In this document: piece by piece, positions 40,834 through 51,734 of the stretch
Numbering within the stretch: position 1 is the stretch's first letter
How the letters are laid out: every line of letters starts with the position of its first letter
NCBI GenBank assembly: GCA_037893245.1
Contig: JBAIAA010000261.1
Span: forward strand, 2,170,001-2,234,000
Reading direction: 5' to 3'
Origin: Crossaster papposus
Lineage: Eukaryota; Echinodermata; Asteroidea; Velatida; Solasteridae
DNA: 64,000 bases
The notes under the pieces: model-generated
What the model was told of the DNA's origin: nothing
What the model saw: the letters and a program-made list of their open reading frames with translations, nothing else
Databases searched by the model: none
Translations under genes and position numbers: made by a program

Positions 40834-41625
40834 CCACCTTCTGGCATACCCACTAGATAACGTACAATTAAAGACCTATATCTCTGTAGACCAGTCACAA
40901 ATACAATCCATATGATACTTGTCAACAGAACCTTTTCCGCGTCTCAAAAAAAATAACGAAAAGCACGGAGGGGTTCTTTTGAAACTTGTACACGAAACAC
41001 CCCCCCCCCCCCCCCCCCATTCCTTCTGACTGCAATCTCGCAGAAAAAAAATGTGGCCTGAACTGACCTCCCATGAAGCGTATATCACTAAGGAATAAAA
41101 ACTTAAATTGTGAATTGCGCTCTGGGCAGTATAGTTACGCAACCACACTGCTGGCATACCAGCAAATCATAATTACACATCTGCAGACCAGCCACACACC
41201 TAAAAATCCAACGATACCTCATGCAGCAGAACTGTTTCAGCATCCCCAAAAAAATAAAGAAAACGATGAGGAAAAGTTCTGACTTGTGACAACTCCCATA
41301 AACACCCTTCCCTTTCCATATAGAAAGAGTTCTGTTTCACAGCAGCAAACTCTAGGATTGATCAATAAAAACTCAAAAAAAATAAACTGATCATTCCTTG
41401 AAGTATGCCTGCATAAACCGGTATATCTGTGCTACCTTCGTGCATAAGCACTCTATTTGAATAAAAAATAATAATAGTCTCACTGAAAAAGAAAGAAAAT
41501 TTCCCATAACCCAGTATTACACGACCTTCATTTTAATGTCCTTCCCATGTGACCGAGAATCGTTCTAATAATTAAAAAAAACGTAAGTAACATGTATGAT
41601 TACGCTACTTCCCATTAAACACAAA
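40691..41625. repeat. right 0.94-kb inverted arm around the Penelope-like remnant
   Basis: This is the inverted partner of 37452-38390 with only scattered differences. Its C-run lies at about 41001-41018. The pair could form a long hairpin or mediate inversion of the intervening 2.3 kb. Confidence 0.85.
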
Positions 41626-42300
41626 CAGTCACCCAAAATGACGATTATGTTCTCGGTATTGAGGCAGGGAGCTTTGTTGAAAAATGATTTTAAAAACATT
41701 AGTGTTCGCTCATAATAATTTAAGTAGCCCTACCGCCTCAAAATGAGCGGTTGGAGTTGGCTTATTTACATTACAAAAAGAAAGAGGCGAGGAATATTAA
41801 GCCTTTGCATCCACCATCGAGCTTGGAAGCAAGTTGAGCGGTTATTTGTTATTCACTAGTACAATAGTAGCACCGCAAATTAGCAATTTTGTCAACTATA
41901 CATGTTGCAGTCATGCAATAAAGTTTTAAAAAGCCACCCCCCCCCCCCCCCCCCCAGCGGCTTTTTCAAACCCAAATTAATGAAAATGTCTATGCATGGT
42001 CTATCCTTGCAGCAACGCATTTGTCCATGCTACTTAAACTCCCTGCTGACTCTAAATTGAACAAAGAAATTGAACAAAAAAGACAAATTCCACGGCTAGA
42101 TGAGTACCTTAGCTAGTCCCCTGTACATTTTAATATAACAAACCGCAAAAAAAGCTTCCTTAATTTAAATTAATTAATTCATGCTGAATATGTAACATAT
42201 CTTTGCATAACAAAAGCCTATTAATGTACGACCGGTCGTCATCTGGCCAACGATTGGACGGGGCCACGGTGGGAGGGTCGTATTGTTTTGCACGGCTTTT
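41626..42300. other. intergenic DNA
   Basis: A C-run occurs at about 41938-41955. There is no gene or RNA that I recognise. Confidence 0.4.
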
Positions 42301-42439
42301 TATTGGATAGGAGACGTACACCGTCTACCATGTCATATGAAACCGTCTAAAACGAAATAACACTATCTGCACCAGCCTTTCATGTAGCAACGGTATAGCA
42401 TCGTACTCATCGTGAGTCTTTGCTTCGACGGGACAGTCC

Positions 42440-42485
42440 TCTGATGATCCTTTAAATAACTCTGAAAGAATCATCACTGCCAATT
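42440..42485 (+). promoter_or_regulatory. possible core promoter of the lectin gene
   Basis: A TTTAAATAA word (about 42451-42459) lies about 27 bases before the start codon. With a TATA-like role it would give a very short leader, so an upstream non-coding exon is equally possible. Confidence 0.25.
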
Positions 42486-43247
42486 ATGGATGTGCTACTG
42501 TTTAAAACTGCGGTCCTTTGTTTAATTTACTGGCAAAATGTTATGATAGACGCCAAATGGACTCAGTGGGGTCAGTCCCTTTATAAGTGGGACCCTGATC
42601 ATGTAGGCATACAGAGCTACGCAAAGGCCGTAAAGTCTTGTAAGAAACACTGTGCGCGCCCAGCTGTGCCTTCTTCGCAAGCCGAGAACAATTTCATATG
42701 GGACTTGTTTCAAGTGACGAGTCTTGATACCGGCATGTGGATTGACTGCTCGCAAAACAGACCAGGTAGCTGGTCCTGTTGGGAGGATGGGGCTGGCAGC
42801 GCCGATTCTCAGTATCGAAACTGGTCACCAAGCAACTTGAACGAGATCCAGAAATCGGACCTACTCTGCTCTAGGATTCCCGTACCAGGCTATGCCGATG
42901 CGCCAGGTCAGTGGCAAGCAACAGCTTGTGCACATAGCAAGTATATCATGTGTGAGAAGAGCATGCGACCACCAATTATTGGTCTGTTCCCCGATGTGTG
43001 CACTACATCGATGGCCAGTGACGGCCAAAGCTGCTTAGCTGCCAAGCTTATCAAAATAGTGCACATTAAGCAGCTCTCCAGAGTCGCAGTACACGCTGGG
43101 CAATCTCGATATAGCATCAGAGAAGACCCTTGTGGCGAGATGGTCATCGACTATTCAGTGCTGTCTACTAACGTTAAAGCAGACGGATTGAAGGTGGTGT
43201 CATCAAGTATCGCTGTTCACTATTCAGACAAGAGGTCCCAAGAATAA
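42486..43247 (+). CDS. secreted C-type-lectin-domain protein
   Basis: The 253-residue frame begins with a hydrophobic signal peptide (about 1-23, ending near IDA/KW). A C-type-lectin-like domain follows (about 31-158). Typical features are C52 in the first helix region, MWIDC (the WIGL-like position), NWSPSN, C128, then QWQATAC (C148) and YIMCEK (C156), which fits the C52-C156 and C128-C148 disulfides. The sugar-binding EPN/QPD and WND signatures are missing, so calcium-dependent sugar binding is doubtful. Residues about 160-253 form an extra segment with two or three cysteines that I do not recognise. No intron interrupts the domain. It may be one exon of a longer gene, with the next at 43572-43798. 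Marine invertebrates have large families of such proteins, many linked to immunity. Confidence 0.8.
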   Translation: MDVLLFKTAVLCLIYWQNVMIDAKWTQWGQSLYKWDPDHVGIQSYAKAVKSCKKHCARPAVPSSQAENNFIWDLFQVTSLDTGMWIDCSQNRPGSWSCWEDGAGSADSQYRNWSPSNLNEIQKSDLLCSRIPVPGYADAPGQWQATACAHSKYIMCEKSMRPPIIGLFPDVCTTSMASDGQSCLAAKLIKIVHIKQLSRVAVHAGQSRYSIREDPCGEMVIDYSVLSTNVKADGLKVVSSSIAVHYSDKRSQE

Positions 43248-43288
43248 GACGGCTTGGCTAGGCAGATATATGGGAAATATTTAGGGAA

Positions 43289-43418
43289 ATTGTGCCTTTG
43301 GTGATAAAAGCATGGCATTTGGCATACAGTTAGGCGATGGCCCTATATCAAAATACCTTTCTCATGACATACTCTGAATGTGTGCAAAATTCCATACTTG
43401 TTTCATCAAAGCCACAAT
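43289..43418. mobile_element. MITE-like element, family 2, copy 2 (short)
   Basis: The ends ATTGTGCCTTTGGTGATAAA and, reverse complemented, ATTGTGGCTTTGATGAAACA form an inverted repeat. GATAAAAGCATGGCATTTGG and the ACTCTGAATGTGTGCAAAAT word relate it to the element at 8142-8391. Confidence 0.6.
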
Positions 43419-43571
43419 CCCATCACCTATCTATCATACTACGCAAGTCCGTGTTGTCGCTAGTTTAGATAAACAAAATATAATTTTTTTTTAATTACGC
43501 ACATAATAACTTGCCTTTACTGTTAATTGCCACTGCAAACTGTTTGGATCTGGTGAAAAATACTTTGTGGA

Positions 43572-43798
43572 GACGAGTTAAACTTTTAAACACTAACAAA
43601 CGCACGGTTGAAGTACAACCAGTGAACTGTTTACTTCTTAGTATAACCAGATATGACGTTGACATACAGTATCATGAACCGGACATCGTGCCATTGAACT
43701 TCCCTCAAACCAGAAACTTTCATCATTATTATTCACTGGACGCGGGAGCAAGCACAATCTCGGCAACTATACTAGGACAGACATCCAAGTTCCACGCG
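43572..43798 (+). CDS. possible further exon of the lectin gene
   Basis: The frame around RVKLLNTNKRTVEVQPVNCL to SATILGQTSKFHA has protein-like composition and predicted beta-strand alternation. It ends at an excellent splice donor (GCG/GTAAGT at 43798/43799). A possible acceptor AG follows a T-run upstream (near 43571). It could encode another extracellular domain after the lectin domain. The donor on the previous exon is not obvious (weak GTGGTG near 43193 or GTCCCA near 43236), so the join is uncertain. Confidence 0.35.
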
Positions 43799-43989
43799 GT
43801 AAGTGGCCAATGGGAATTCGAGAATTGTTTTTGTTTATTTATTTGCATTGTAAAATAACGACCTGAACACAATGAACCAGAGGCCCTAATTTCCTTTCAA
43901 ATGGTCATGTCCAAGATAGGCCTGTTGAAATCGCAAAGAAAACGAAGTAACGTGCGTATAGCTATTCGTCATCGGTGGAAGAACCATGT

Positions 43990-44250
43990 TTTATTTAAAC
44001 AAATTATTCACGGGGCACGCGAACGATTCGCGAAGGATGCGAATGCCGAAACAAATGGCAAAGTCCAACATTCGGAGAAGACTTTCTCCGAATGTGTCGC
44101 GACAATGCAGTTTGTGCGTAGTTCTCACAACGTATGTGCGAACGTAGTGTATAGCGTTGGCGGACTATGGCCAGTCCACATACAAGAAGAACATGCGAAT
44201 AAAATGCGAACAACACGAATGCTGCACAAATCTCGGGCAACATTTGTGCT
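43990..44250. repeat. inverted-repeat-rich segment with a perfect hairpin
   Basis: CATTCGGAGAA and its inverse TTCTCCGAATG are separated by GACT (44069-44094). On either side GCGAA/TTCGC words recur (GCGAACGATTCGCGAAGG, ATGCGAATAAAATGCGAA). The 142-codon plus frame 43901-44329 covers this segment but shows no domain, so I treat it as a repeat. Confidence 0.45.
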
Positions 44251-44253
44251 TTC

Positions 44254-45394
44254 TTTTACATTTGCATGTGCAATACTACCAATGAGTCTGTATAGCTTTC
44301 AAGTCGTTTTAGAAATTTACAAGTTCTGACTTGTTTTTACTTTTTAACCGAAAAGTGTTTGTGAATGGGAATACTAAAAACAAGTACGTACGCAATAACG
44401 ATCATGGCCGCTTCGGCTCGGGTCATTTTCAGCGCCAGATCCCAATTAAGACGGCTTTGACATCACCAACTCGGCCAAACACATTTTATTCAATTATTTT
44501 AAAGAGATGTTGAACGCAGTGAAGTGCTTAGTTTATCTATGCCGTTCATGATTGATTGGTTGATTTATTGATTGATGTGATCAAATAACTGTTTTTAAAT
44601 ACGGACTTGCATCACTATCACGAGTTCGTAGTTTGCCATTAACTGTGCAATTATTAATATGTAATGTATCAAGTATTAAATACCGTAATATGTGGTAACT
44701 TTGGCACGCAGGGGTAACTTTTTAATTGTTTTCAATAAAACATTTTTTAGATTTTACTGGTTTTCAGATTTTTTAAAATTTATTTAAATGACCAAACAAA
44801 AAAGGGTCTAAAATAATATCAAACTGGATTTTTTGTGATATTTTATAAATCTAACAAAACGTCACTTCTATAGGCCTAAACGATCTGCCAAAGTTGCCCA
44901 AAACTTGCCAGTCAATTATTGTGACTTAAAATTAGTTTATAACATAACAGCAAGTGTTTTTAGGTGTAGACGAGACTATGTTTTTGGCATGCATGTGCAA
45001 ACTGCTTTAAATTGTCACCTTTGCAGACATGTATTGGTTTTGGGTACTTTTAGTTTTTGCATGAAAAAATACAAACAATTGGTATAATCATTTTTATTAG
45101 TGCCAATTTTGTTTCAAACGAAGTGATCAAAGCACACAAAAACACAACTTTGCACTCAAAGTAGATACCGGAGACTAGTAGTGTTTTGGATGTCAAAAAT
45201 GGTTGTTTGATGGCAAATGAGCCTAAAAGTTATTTTGTTTAAATCAATTTTAAAGGTATTTGAATAAATATGTGGAAAATTACACCAACAATACTTTGAA
45301 CCTCTTGGTTCAGGAGCGCCAAAACATGACCCTGGTTCTAAACACTTTTTTTAGGTGTCCCGTGAAATTTGGACTTCTTTGTAAAAACTGCTTT
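44254..45394. repeat. satellite-like unit, subfamily 1, copy 1 (1.14 kb)
   Basis: This is followed head to tail by a second copy at 45395-46738 that starts with the same CATGTGCAATACTACCAATG. Shared words include GGCATGCATGTGCAA, ATACAAACAATTGGTATAA and GGAGACTAGTAGTGTTTTGG. It is non-coding; short frames such as 44905-45087 are part of the repeat. Confidence 0.85.
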
Positions 45395-46738
45395 ATTTTA
45401 CATTGGCATGTGCAATACTACCAATGAGTCTGTATATAGCTATAAAGTCGTTTTAGAAATTTACAAGTTCTGACTTGTTTTCACTTTTTAACCGAAAGGT
45501 GTTCGTGAATGGGAATATTAAAAACAAGTACATGTACGTACGCAAAAACGACTATGGCCGCTTCGGCTCGGGTCATTATCAGCGCCAGGTCCCAATTAAG
45601 ACGGCTTTAACAACACACAATTTGGCCCAACTCGGCCAAACACATTTTATTCAATTATATTAAAGAGATGTTGAACGCAGTGAAGTGCTTAGTTTATCTA
45701 TGCCGTTCATGATTGATTGGTTGATTTATTGATTGATGTGATCAAATAACCGTTTCTAAATACGGACTTGCATCACTATCACGAGTTCGTAGTTTGCCAT
45801 TAACTGTGCAATTATTAATATGTAACGTATCAAGTATTAAATACCGTAAAATGTGGTAACTTTGGCACGCAGGGGTAACTTTTTAATTGTTTTCAATAAT
45901 TTTTTTTTTAGATTTTACTGGTTTTTAGATTTGTTTAAATTCATCTAAATGACCAAACAAAAAAAGTCTAAAATAATATCAAACTGGATCTTTTGTGATA
46001 TTTTATAAATCTAACAAAACGTTACTTTTATAAACGATCTGCCAAAGTTGCCCAAAACTTGCCAGTCAATTATTGTGATTTAAAATTAGTTTATAACATA
46101 ACAGCGAGTGTTTTTATGTATAGACGAGACTATGTTTTTGGCATGCATGTGCAAGCTTTGTGTCCAATGCAGTGTATTAATTTGATTCATTGCATTTACG
46201 GGACACTGTAAAATTGTATCACTAGATAGTAGGTATCACTCCATACCTTTTATTAGACTTATTAAGGATGTCCATGGTCCATGCAACTGGTTTTGTTTCC
46301 TAATAGAAACGTGGAGATACGCATTTATTGTGTGGATCAAAACCATGTTTCCCTTGCCTGAAACTATTATCGAGTATCCAAGAACAGAAGTTACCGGGTG
46401 ACCAATAACAATACATGCTATAGGAATCTAATCGCGCAAACAAAAAAACTGCTTTAAATTGTCACCTTTGCAGACATGTATTGGTTTGGGGTACTTTTAG
46501 TTATTGCATGAAAAAATACAAACAATTGGTATAACCATTTTTATTAGTGCCATTTGTTTTTTTTAAACGAAGTGATCAAATCACACAAAAACACAATGTT
46601 GCACTCAAAGTAGATACCGGAGACTAGTAGTGTTTTGGATGTCAAAAATGGTTTTGTTTAAAGGCAAATGAGCCTAAAAGCTATTTTGTTAATGTATTTG
46701 AATAAATATGTGGAAATTACACCAACAATACTTTCAAC
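45395..46738. repeat. satellite-like unit, subfamily 1, copy 2 (1.34 kb)
   Basis: This is like copy 1 but carries an extra ~290 bp (about 46155-46446). The extra block (GTGTGGATCAAAACCATGTT, GTGACCAATAACAAT) is also present at the corresponding place in the 1.7-kb units at 56-63 kb. It is therefore probably ancestral and lost from copy 1, not a new insertion. Confidence 0.8.
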
Positions 46739-46739
46739 C

Positions 46740-47125
46740 CCCAAAATATGAGAGAAAATGCAGCAAAGCAGAAAGCATTCTTTTCTGGTCACCATACACA
46801 ACAAAATGGTGTCATAATTATTGTAGTCTACTATGGCCAACTATTACAATTCTGCCAAATATTATGACAATCGGGCGTCGCATACGAAAATTAGGACACC
46901 CCCAACATTCTAGTTCCGGGGAGAAGTATATGCAGGCAAAATTCATGGAATAATCAGTTGACCTCAATTTATTTTATCATTCTACAAAACAGCCGTATTG
47001 AGTCAGAAATCATTCGGACTTTTATGTCCTTTTTTTTTCAACCGATCCAACTTTAGAGGGAAAAAAACCCAGAGAATCGTAGAAATAAAAAAGATGCTAA
47101 AAAAGGGGGTAATTGCTTTAAAACC
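46740..47125. other. intergenic DNA
   Basis: Nothing is recognised before the palindromic MITE; T- and A-runs occur near 47030-47060. Confidence 0.4.
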
Positions 47126-47367
47126 TGGGGCCAATTTCATAGAGCTGCTAAGCACAAAAATTTGCTGAGCACAAAAAAAGTCTTGCTCATTAAAAACAGG
47201 TTACCATCCAAAATTCTACGGGTTTTTTAAGCCAAAAACCAGCTGCTTATCAATCGAAAACAATAAAGATCACGTGAAAATTTGGTCTGTAACCTTGTTT
47301 TTGGCAAGGACAAATTGTCATGCTAAGCACATTTTTGTGCTTAGCAGCTCTATGAAATTGGCCCCTG
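47126..47367. mobile_element. palindromic MITE, family 3, copy 2
   Basis: The ends CTGGGGCCAATTTCATAGAG and, inverted, CTCTATGAAATTGGCCCCTG match copy 1 at 16088-16337. It lies directly against the start of the first large tandem unit; its right end alone is kept at the start of two later subunits (near 56283 and 58280). Confidence 0.8.
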
Positions 47368-47514
47368 TATGTAAACGCTGCGATATACGTGGTTATAAAT
47401 GGAACTTGAATAATTTATTGTCACTGAATGCTCCATGGACATTTTGGGCGAGAAGCTGAGGCAGAAAGCAGACTTTTAATGGTTGTGGTTTTCTTTGTGT
47501 ATTTTCCCAGAGTA

Positions 47515-47782
47515 AAGTATTTGCATCGCTGCTTTGTTCGGACTCCAGAGTCCACATTTGATCTTAGAAATGGGGGGAAGGATTCGAGCGTAGAGACTAG
47601 AATCCGAACAGCAGTACCTTCTACAGTATAGGGCGGGTGGGTGGGAAAGATGTTTGAGACCTTACCTGTCCTTGGAGCAAACAAACCAAAGGCTTCTTCG
47701 CCTTATACCATCCTCTCTCGTAGTGACCAGATTTACCAAGTGAGTGTGGATCCTCCGCCCGCAACGTCGCCGCGATGCAAAT
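47515..47782. mobile_element. 268-bp TIR element X1 (deletion derivative of X2)
   Basis: The left end AGTATTTGCATCGCTGCTTT and the right end (GCGATGCAAAT) are the same as those of X2. About 68 bases at the left and about 70 at the right are shared with X2. AGTAA precedes it (47510-47514) and follows it (47783-47787). X1 and X2 sit head to tail, sharing the middle AGTAA. Confidence 0.8.
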
Positions 47783-47920
47783 AGTAAAGTATTTGCATCG
47801 CTGCTTTGTTCGGACTCCAGAGTCCACATTTGATCTTAGAAATGGGGGGAAGGATTCTTCGCTCCGAACTTAGACTCCCAATCCATTCCCCTATGCTCTC
47901 TTCATCTACACCCAACCCTT

Positions 47921-48100
47921 ATCTCATCCCATATCTCATCCCATATCTCATCCCATATCTCATCCCATATCTCATCCCATATCTCATCCCATATCTCATC
48001 CCATATCTCATCCCATATCTCATCCCATAGCTCATCCCATATCTCATCCCACATCTCATCCCACATCTCATCCCACATCTCATCCCACATCTCATCCCAC
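47921..48100. repeat. (ATCTCATCCCAT)n, about 15 copies
   Basis: Near-perfect 12-bp repeats, with the later copies ATCTCATCCCAC. The period is a multiple of three, so open frames such as YLIP and WDEI repeats appear on both strands; these are not genes. Confidence 0.97.
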
Positions 48101-48109
48101 GCCTCACCC

Positions 48110-49520
48110 CTAATCTTACCCGTGATTCTCCTCGGGATACACAGCATATGCCACCAATAATTTCTGCATCTATTAATTGTCTACCAGTTAAGGATCTTGA
48201 GGTGTTGTTCCCTGCCGACAGGCTCCTCTAGCCGCTTGCCGCAGACCCTCAAATGAGGCCAAGCCCATGCTTTGTAGGTACCATCCTTGTTTGCACACTA
48301 CCGCAAGAAGCTCAGCACCTTACATTATTCCTCAGAGAGCCGTTTCCAGCTGCCTTACCTTTTTTGCATTGTACCTTTTGCTATTGTACTCATATCTGCT
48401 GTAGCCAACCAATTCTTAATTTCGCTTTGCCACCCGATGTCGCTTCTGCACTTGGTCTGTTAGTGAAGGCACTATCCCAACAAGTTGCTTAGATGGATTA
48501 TAGCATCTTGACTATTCTTACAATGCATGCTGAATCCTGAGCTGCCTATAACGACCTCTCGCCCTGCCCGTCAGCAATTTATTCGAGGAAAACTGTTCTC
48601 TCACCGAGCCCATCCATCGGCGAAATTTGGCAGCTGTCCACTATACCTCCTGGTTGCTTTAAATCAAAGGACATCCTCATCCGAGTCGACCCGCGCCATC
48701 CGAATTCCCTCAAATGTGAAATGATACCTTGTACATATAAACTGGACTTGTGTGGATTTGCCTAAAGCATCCTATAATCCAACCTCAACCGAATACGAGT
48801 GTATCAATTTCACTTCCGGCTGCGCCGACTACCTCCCCTATCTCCGATCGTCTGTTTAACCAAGAAACGTCTTACTGTATACCCCGTTTATTTGCCTGCC
48901 GCTGAACATAACTCCTCATGCTGGCGTGGCCTCGTGTATGTGAACCTGTCAAAAAACAAACAAACAACAACAAAACAAACAACACAACACAACCCCCTAA
49001 AATGAGAACGTATATTCTCCGTCGCATAAACCTAAGGAAACCATTTGCCTTTCCTGCCCAGTCGTCCGTCGAGGCTCTTCTGCTATCTTTTATAAATATT
49101 TTATCATTTCGAAATTCATACTCCTGGACTCTCCGTCTGAAGCGGTTGAACCATTGTGTAGACCAAGCCAGGGAGCTGGAATAAACGTGTAGACATTTTA
49201 TTTCCCTGATGTTGACGTGACATGATCTCCACGAAACTTGGACTTCCACACCTGGCTTCCATTGAACTTACTGCAGCAGAAGAGATATGACTTAAAAGAA
49301 TGTGCATTGTCGCTCAAACTTCGAAATACACCGGCCACATGGGACTACGTGTATCACAATCCTTCCTGGCTATATTTTGTGGTAGACGCTCCGCTGCCAA
49401 GACCTCAAACGGTTGTTTGTATTCAACTAATCTGTAAATCCCCAGTTGTGGCGTGGTATTCCTTTTATTTCCGCCTGCGATTTATTTAATTATTTCGTTA
49501 TATTTTATTTGTATTTGTAT
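48110..49520. other. X2 interior, part 1: no recognised gene
   Basis: C/T-rich DNA with several 60-90-codon plus-strand frames. A short stretch (49000-49184, starting MRTYILRRINLRKPFAF) and the segment before it look compositionally like protein but match no family I know. They could be decayed exons. Confidence 0.35.
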
Positions 49521-49524
49521 TTAA

Positions 49525-49595
49525 TTTTATTGGTTTTTTTTTTTTGGTTTTTTTTTTTTTTTTTTTTTTTTTTTTCCTTATTTTTTTTTTTTTTG
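49525..49595. repeat. poly(T) tract
   Basis: T-runs totalling about 60 bases, broken by single G, C and A bases. It could be the antisense of an A-rich tail, but no adjoining retroelement sequence is recognised. Confidence 0.9.
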
Positions 49596-49599
49596 TGTG

Positions 49600-51585
49600 T
49601 GACGAACTGCCCTAAGCCGATTAAACCTCTTTATATTCTTCACCGATACGGATGTCCGAAAGAAGCGGCAAAAATAGTGCCATACGCCGACCAAATCACG
49701 CCAGAAGATCCCCGTATGCATCCTTCTCCGAAATGTAGTTCTCCAATTATTCGCGTTCTCAATCGTGAATAAAGTATGTTATTTTCGCATTCCCTATCCT
49801 GTCCTGTAAGAGAAACATAAAATGCAGCATACATAAACTTGGGGAACACCAAGTCTCGACGGCAAAAAGAGCAATCGAAAAAGAGTCTGAGCTATTACTT
49901 ACCAGCCCTCACGGGACACAGGCAGCATCTCCGTGTTGCTTCATTTCAAACAATACTCACAATCTCCAGTATCTTTCTGGATGTCCCTTCTCCATCGCTA
50001 CCTCTTCAATTAGTGCGCCAGACGAGGCCATTGTCTTGAAGAATACCCAATTGAGCTGCCGAAGTTCTAATCCTGACTTGCATCCTTCCCTCGTCCCTCG
50101 TAAGCGCGTTATCATCAAACTACACGCCCGTCGTCTTGCGTGCCGAACAAGGTCAGTGCTTGCTACTGCATTCCCTCACTTCGATGTACCAGAGTCCTTC
50201 CTGCAAAACATTCTTATGCGAAACGGTCAGCTCAGCTAACAATTGAAAATATTTTATCTACTAATGCATATCGGCACCAAAGTATGTAATTCACGATTTA
50301 AATCATTCTTGATGATTGGCCGACAGTGGCCCTTTTCTACAAAAGCAGGGCAAAACTGGACACAACATCATGGTCAAATCGTAAAAACAACGGAGAAAAC
50401 AAAATTGTCGATACATAGGGACTCCATTCTCTAATTTTGTATAAATACATTTTCACGCATGCGTTTCTTCCCGATGCTATTTGCTGCCATATTTGTATAG
50501 AGATATTTATCTCCTGATAATCCGCTCTGCCTAATTTTGCGGCTTGCTCCCTTTATTTACGGTACTCATTCCAGATTATTATTATTTGTCTCATTTTCCC
50601 GAGATGTTTTATTATCTCATTCTTATAACCGGGGTTCATCTCCCCATTTGTTTGTTTTATTTCTCAAAATGTACAAAACACCGTGGACATCAAAATGTAT
50701 AGAGTGGACCGCGCCCGTCAAGTACTTGTAGCATGACGTGTACATGTACATGTTCAATTACTAGCACAGTGCAATTTAACCTTAGCGTGATTGTATAGAA
50801 GCAGGTAACTAAAACCTTAAAGTGCTCAAATGTTTCATTTAACACTCGACCATTACTAAAACCAAATGGGCATATCGTATTTTTCCCACAAGCGGAAGGC
50901 GAAAATCTAACCGGACAGCATAGCAACCAATTGATCAGACGTCAAAATAATACCCTGCGAGTTGTCGACCTTCCGGGGAGCGTGGTCTACAGAATCGGCC
51001 TATTTAGCTCAAATTTAAGGGGAATATAGAACACACAAACAAATCCCGTGCCATTATAACTGGGGCTGTTTCCCCCCATTGTCATGCATCTGTTTTATTG
51101 AGCAATCTCTACAAGCATCAAATCTTAAAAGTTTTAGATTCAATTTACCATAAATACCGTAAATCCCCGTTTCATTATTCCTTTCACCTTTCCTGACTAT
51201 TATGTCGGTATTGTCTCGTTTCCGTTTTGTCTTCTATTGCAACACCTTGACTTCCCATTGCCGTCTAATATTCATAACCCTTTGCTTTGCCCCTGTTTGT
51301 GCTGCTACATCACTTTATTACATTATCCTACTCTCTGTACCGGCATATTCATTCGAATGTTGCCATTCGTGGCCGAATAACTAATACAAATATAAAGACA
51401 AAAATATATCCCTTTACCTCCCTCCTTAATTCACTGGGGCTATTTTCCTCTTTACAAATGCATATCCCAATCTGGGCCTTTCCCCACATCAATACCTGGG
51501 GCTCTCCCCACATCATCTCGGGGGTTTTCCCCCATTATGTCTACCAATCGGGTTTTCCACCTTCCTTTTCCTTTTCCTTTTCCCG
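49600..51585. other. X2 interior, part 2: no recognised gene
   Basis: Several short plus-strand frames are present. The end of one (NCPKPIKPLYILHRYGCPKE, about 49605-49665) has protein-like composition but no known motif. A TGTACATGTACATG word is near 50738. Confidence 0.35.
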
Positions 51586-51587
51586 TT

Positions 51588-51690
51588 TCCTTTCTCAGTT
51601 TCCTTTCTCAGTTTCCTTTCTCAGTTTCCTTTCTCAGTTTCCTTTCTCAGTTTCCTTTCTCAGTTTCCTTTCTCAGTTTCCTTTCCTTTC
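51588..51690. repeat. 13-bp tandem repeat (TTTCTCAGTTTCC)n
   Basis: About 7-8 tandem copies pass directly into the next pyrimidine array. Confidence 0.95.
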
Positions 51691-51734
51691 CCCTTTTCCT
51701 TTTGCCTTTTCCCCTTCCTTTCCACTTTTCCCTT

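Noticed and set aside
43901-44329. 142-codon plus-strand frame after the lectin gene
   Set aside because: Most of it covers an inverted-repeat-rich patch and the start of the tandem units; no domain is visible and the opposite strand is open too.
47806-48147. Open frames of YLIP or WDEI repeats
   Set aside because: Again a 12-bp tandem repeat read in several frames; no start context or unique sequence.
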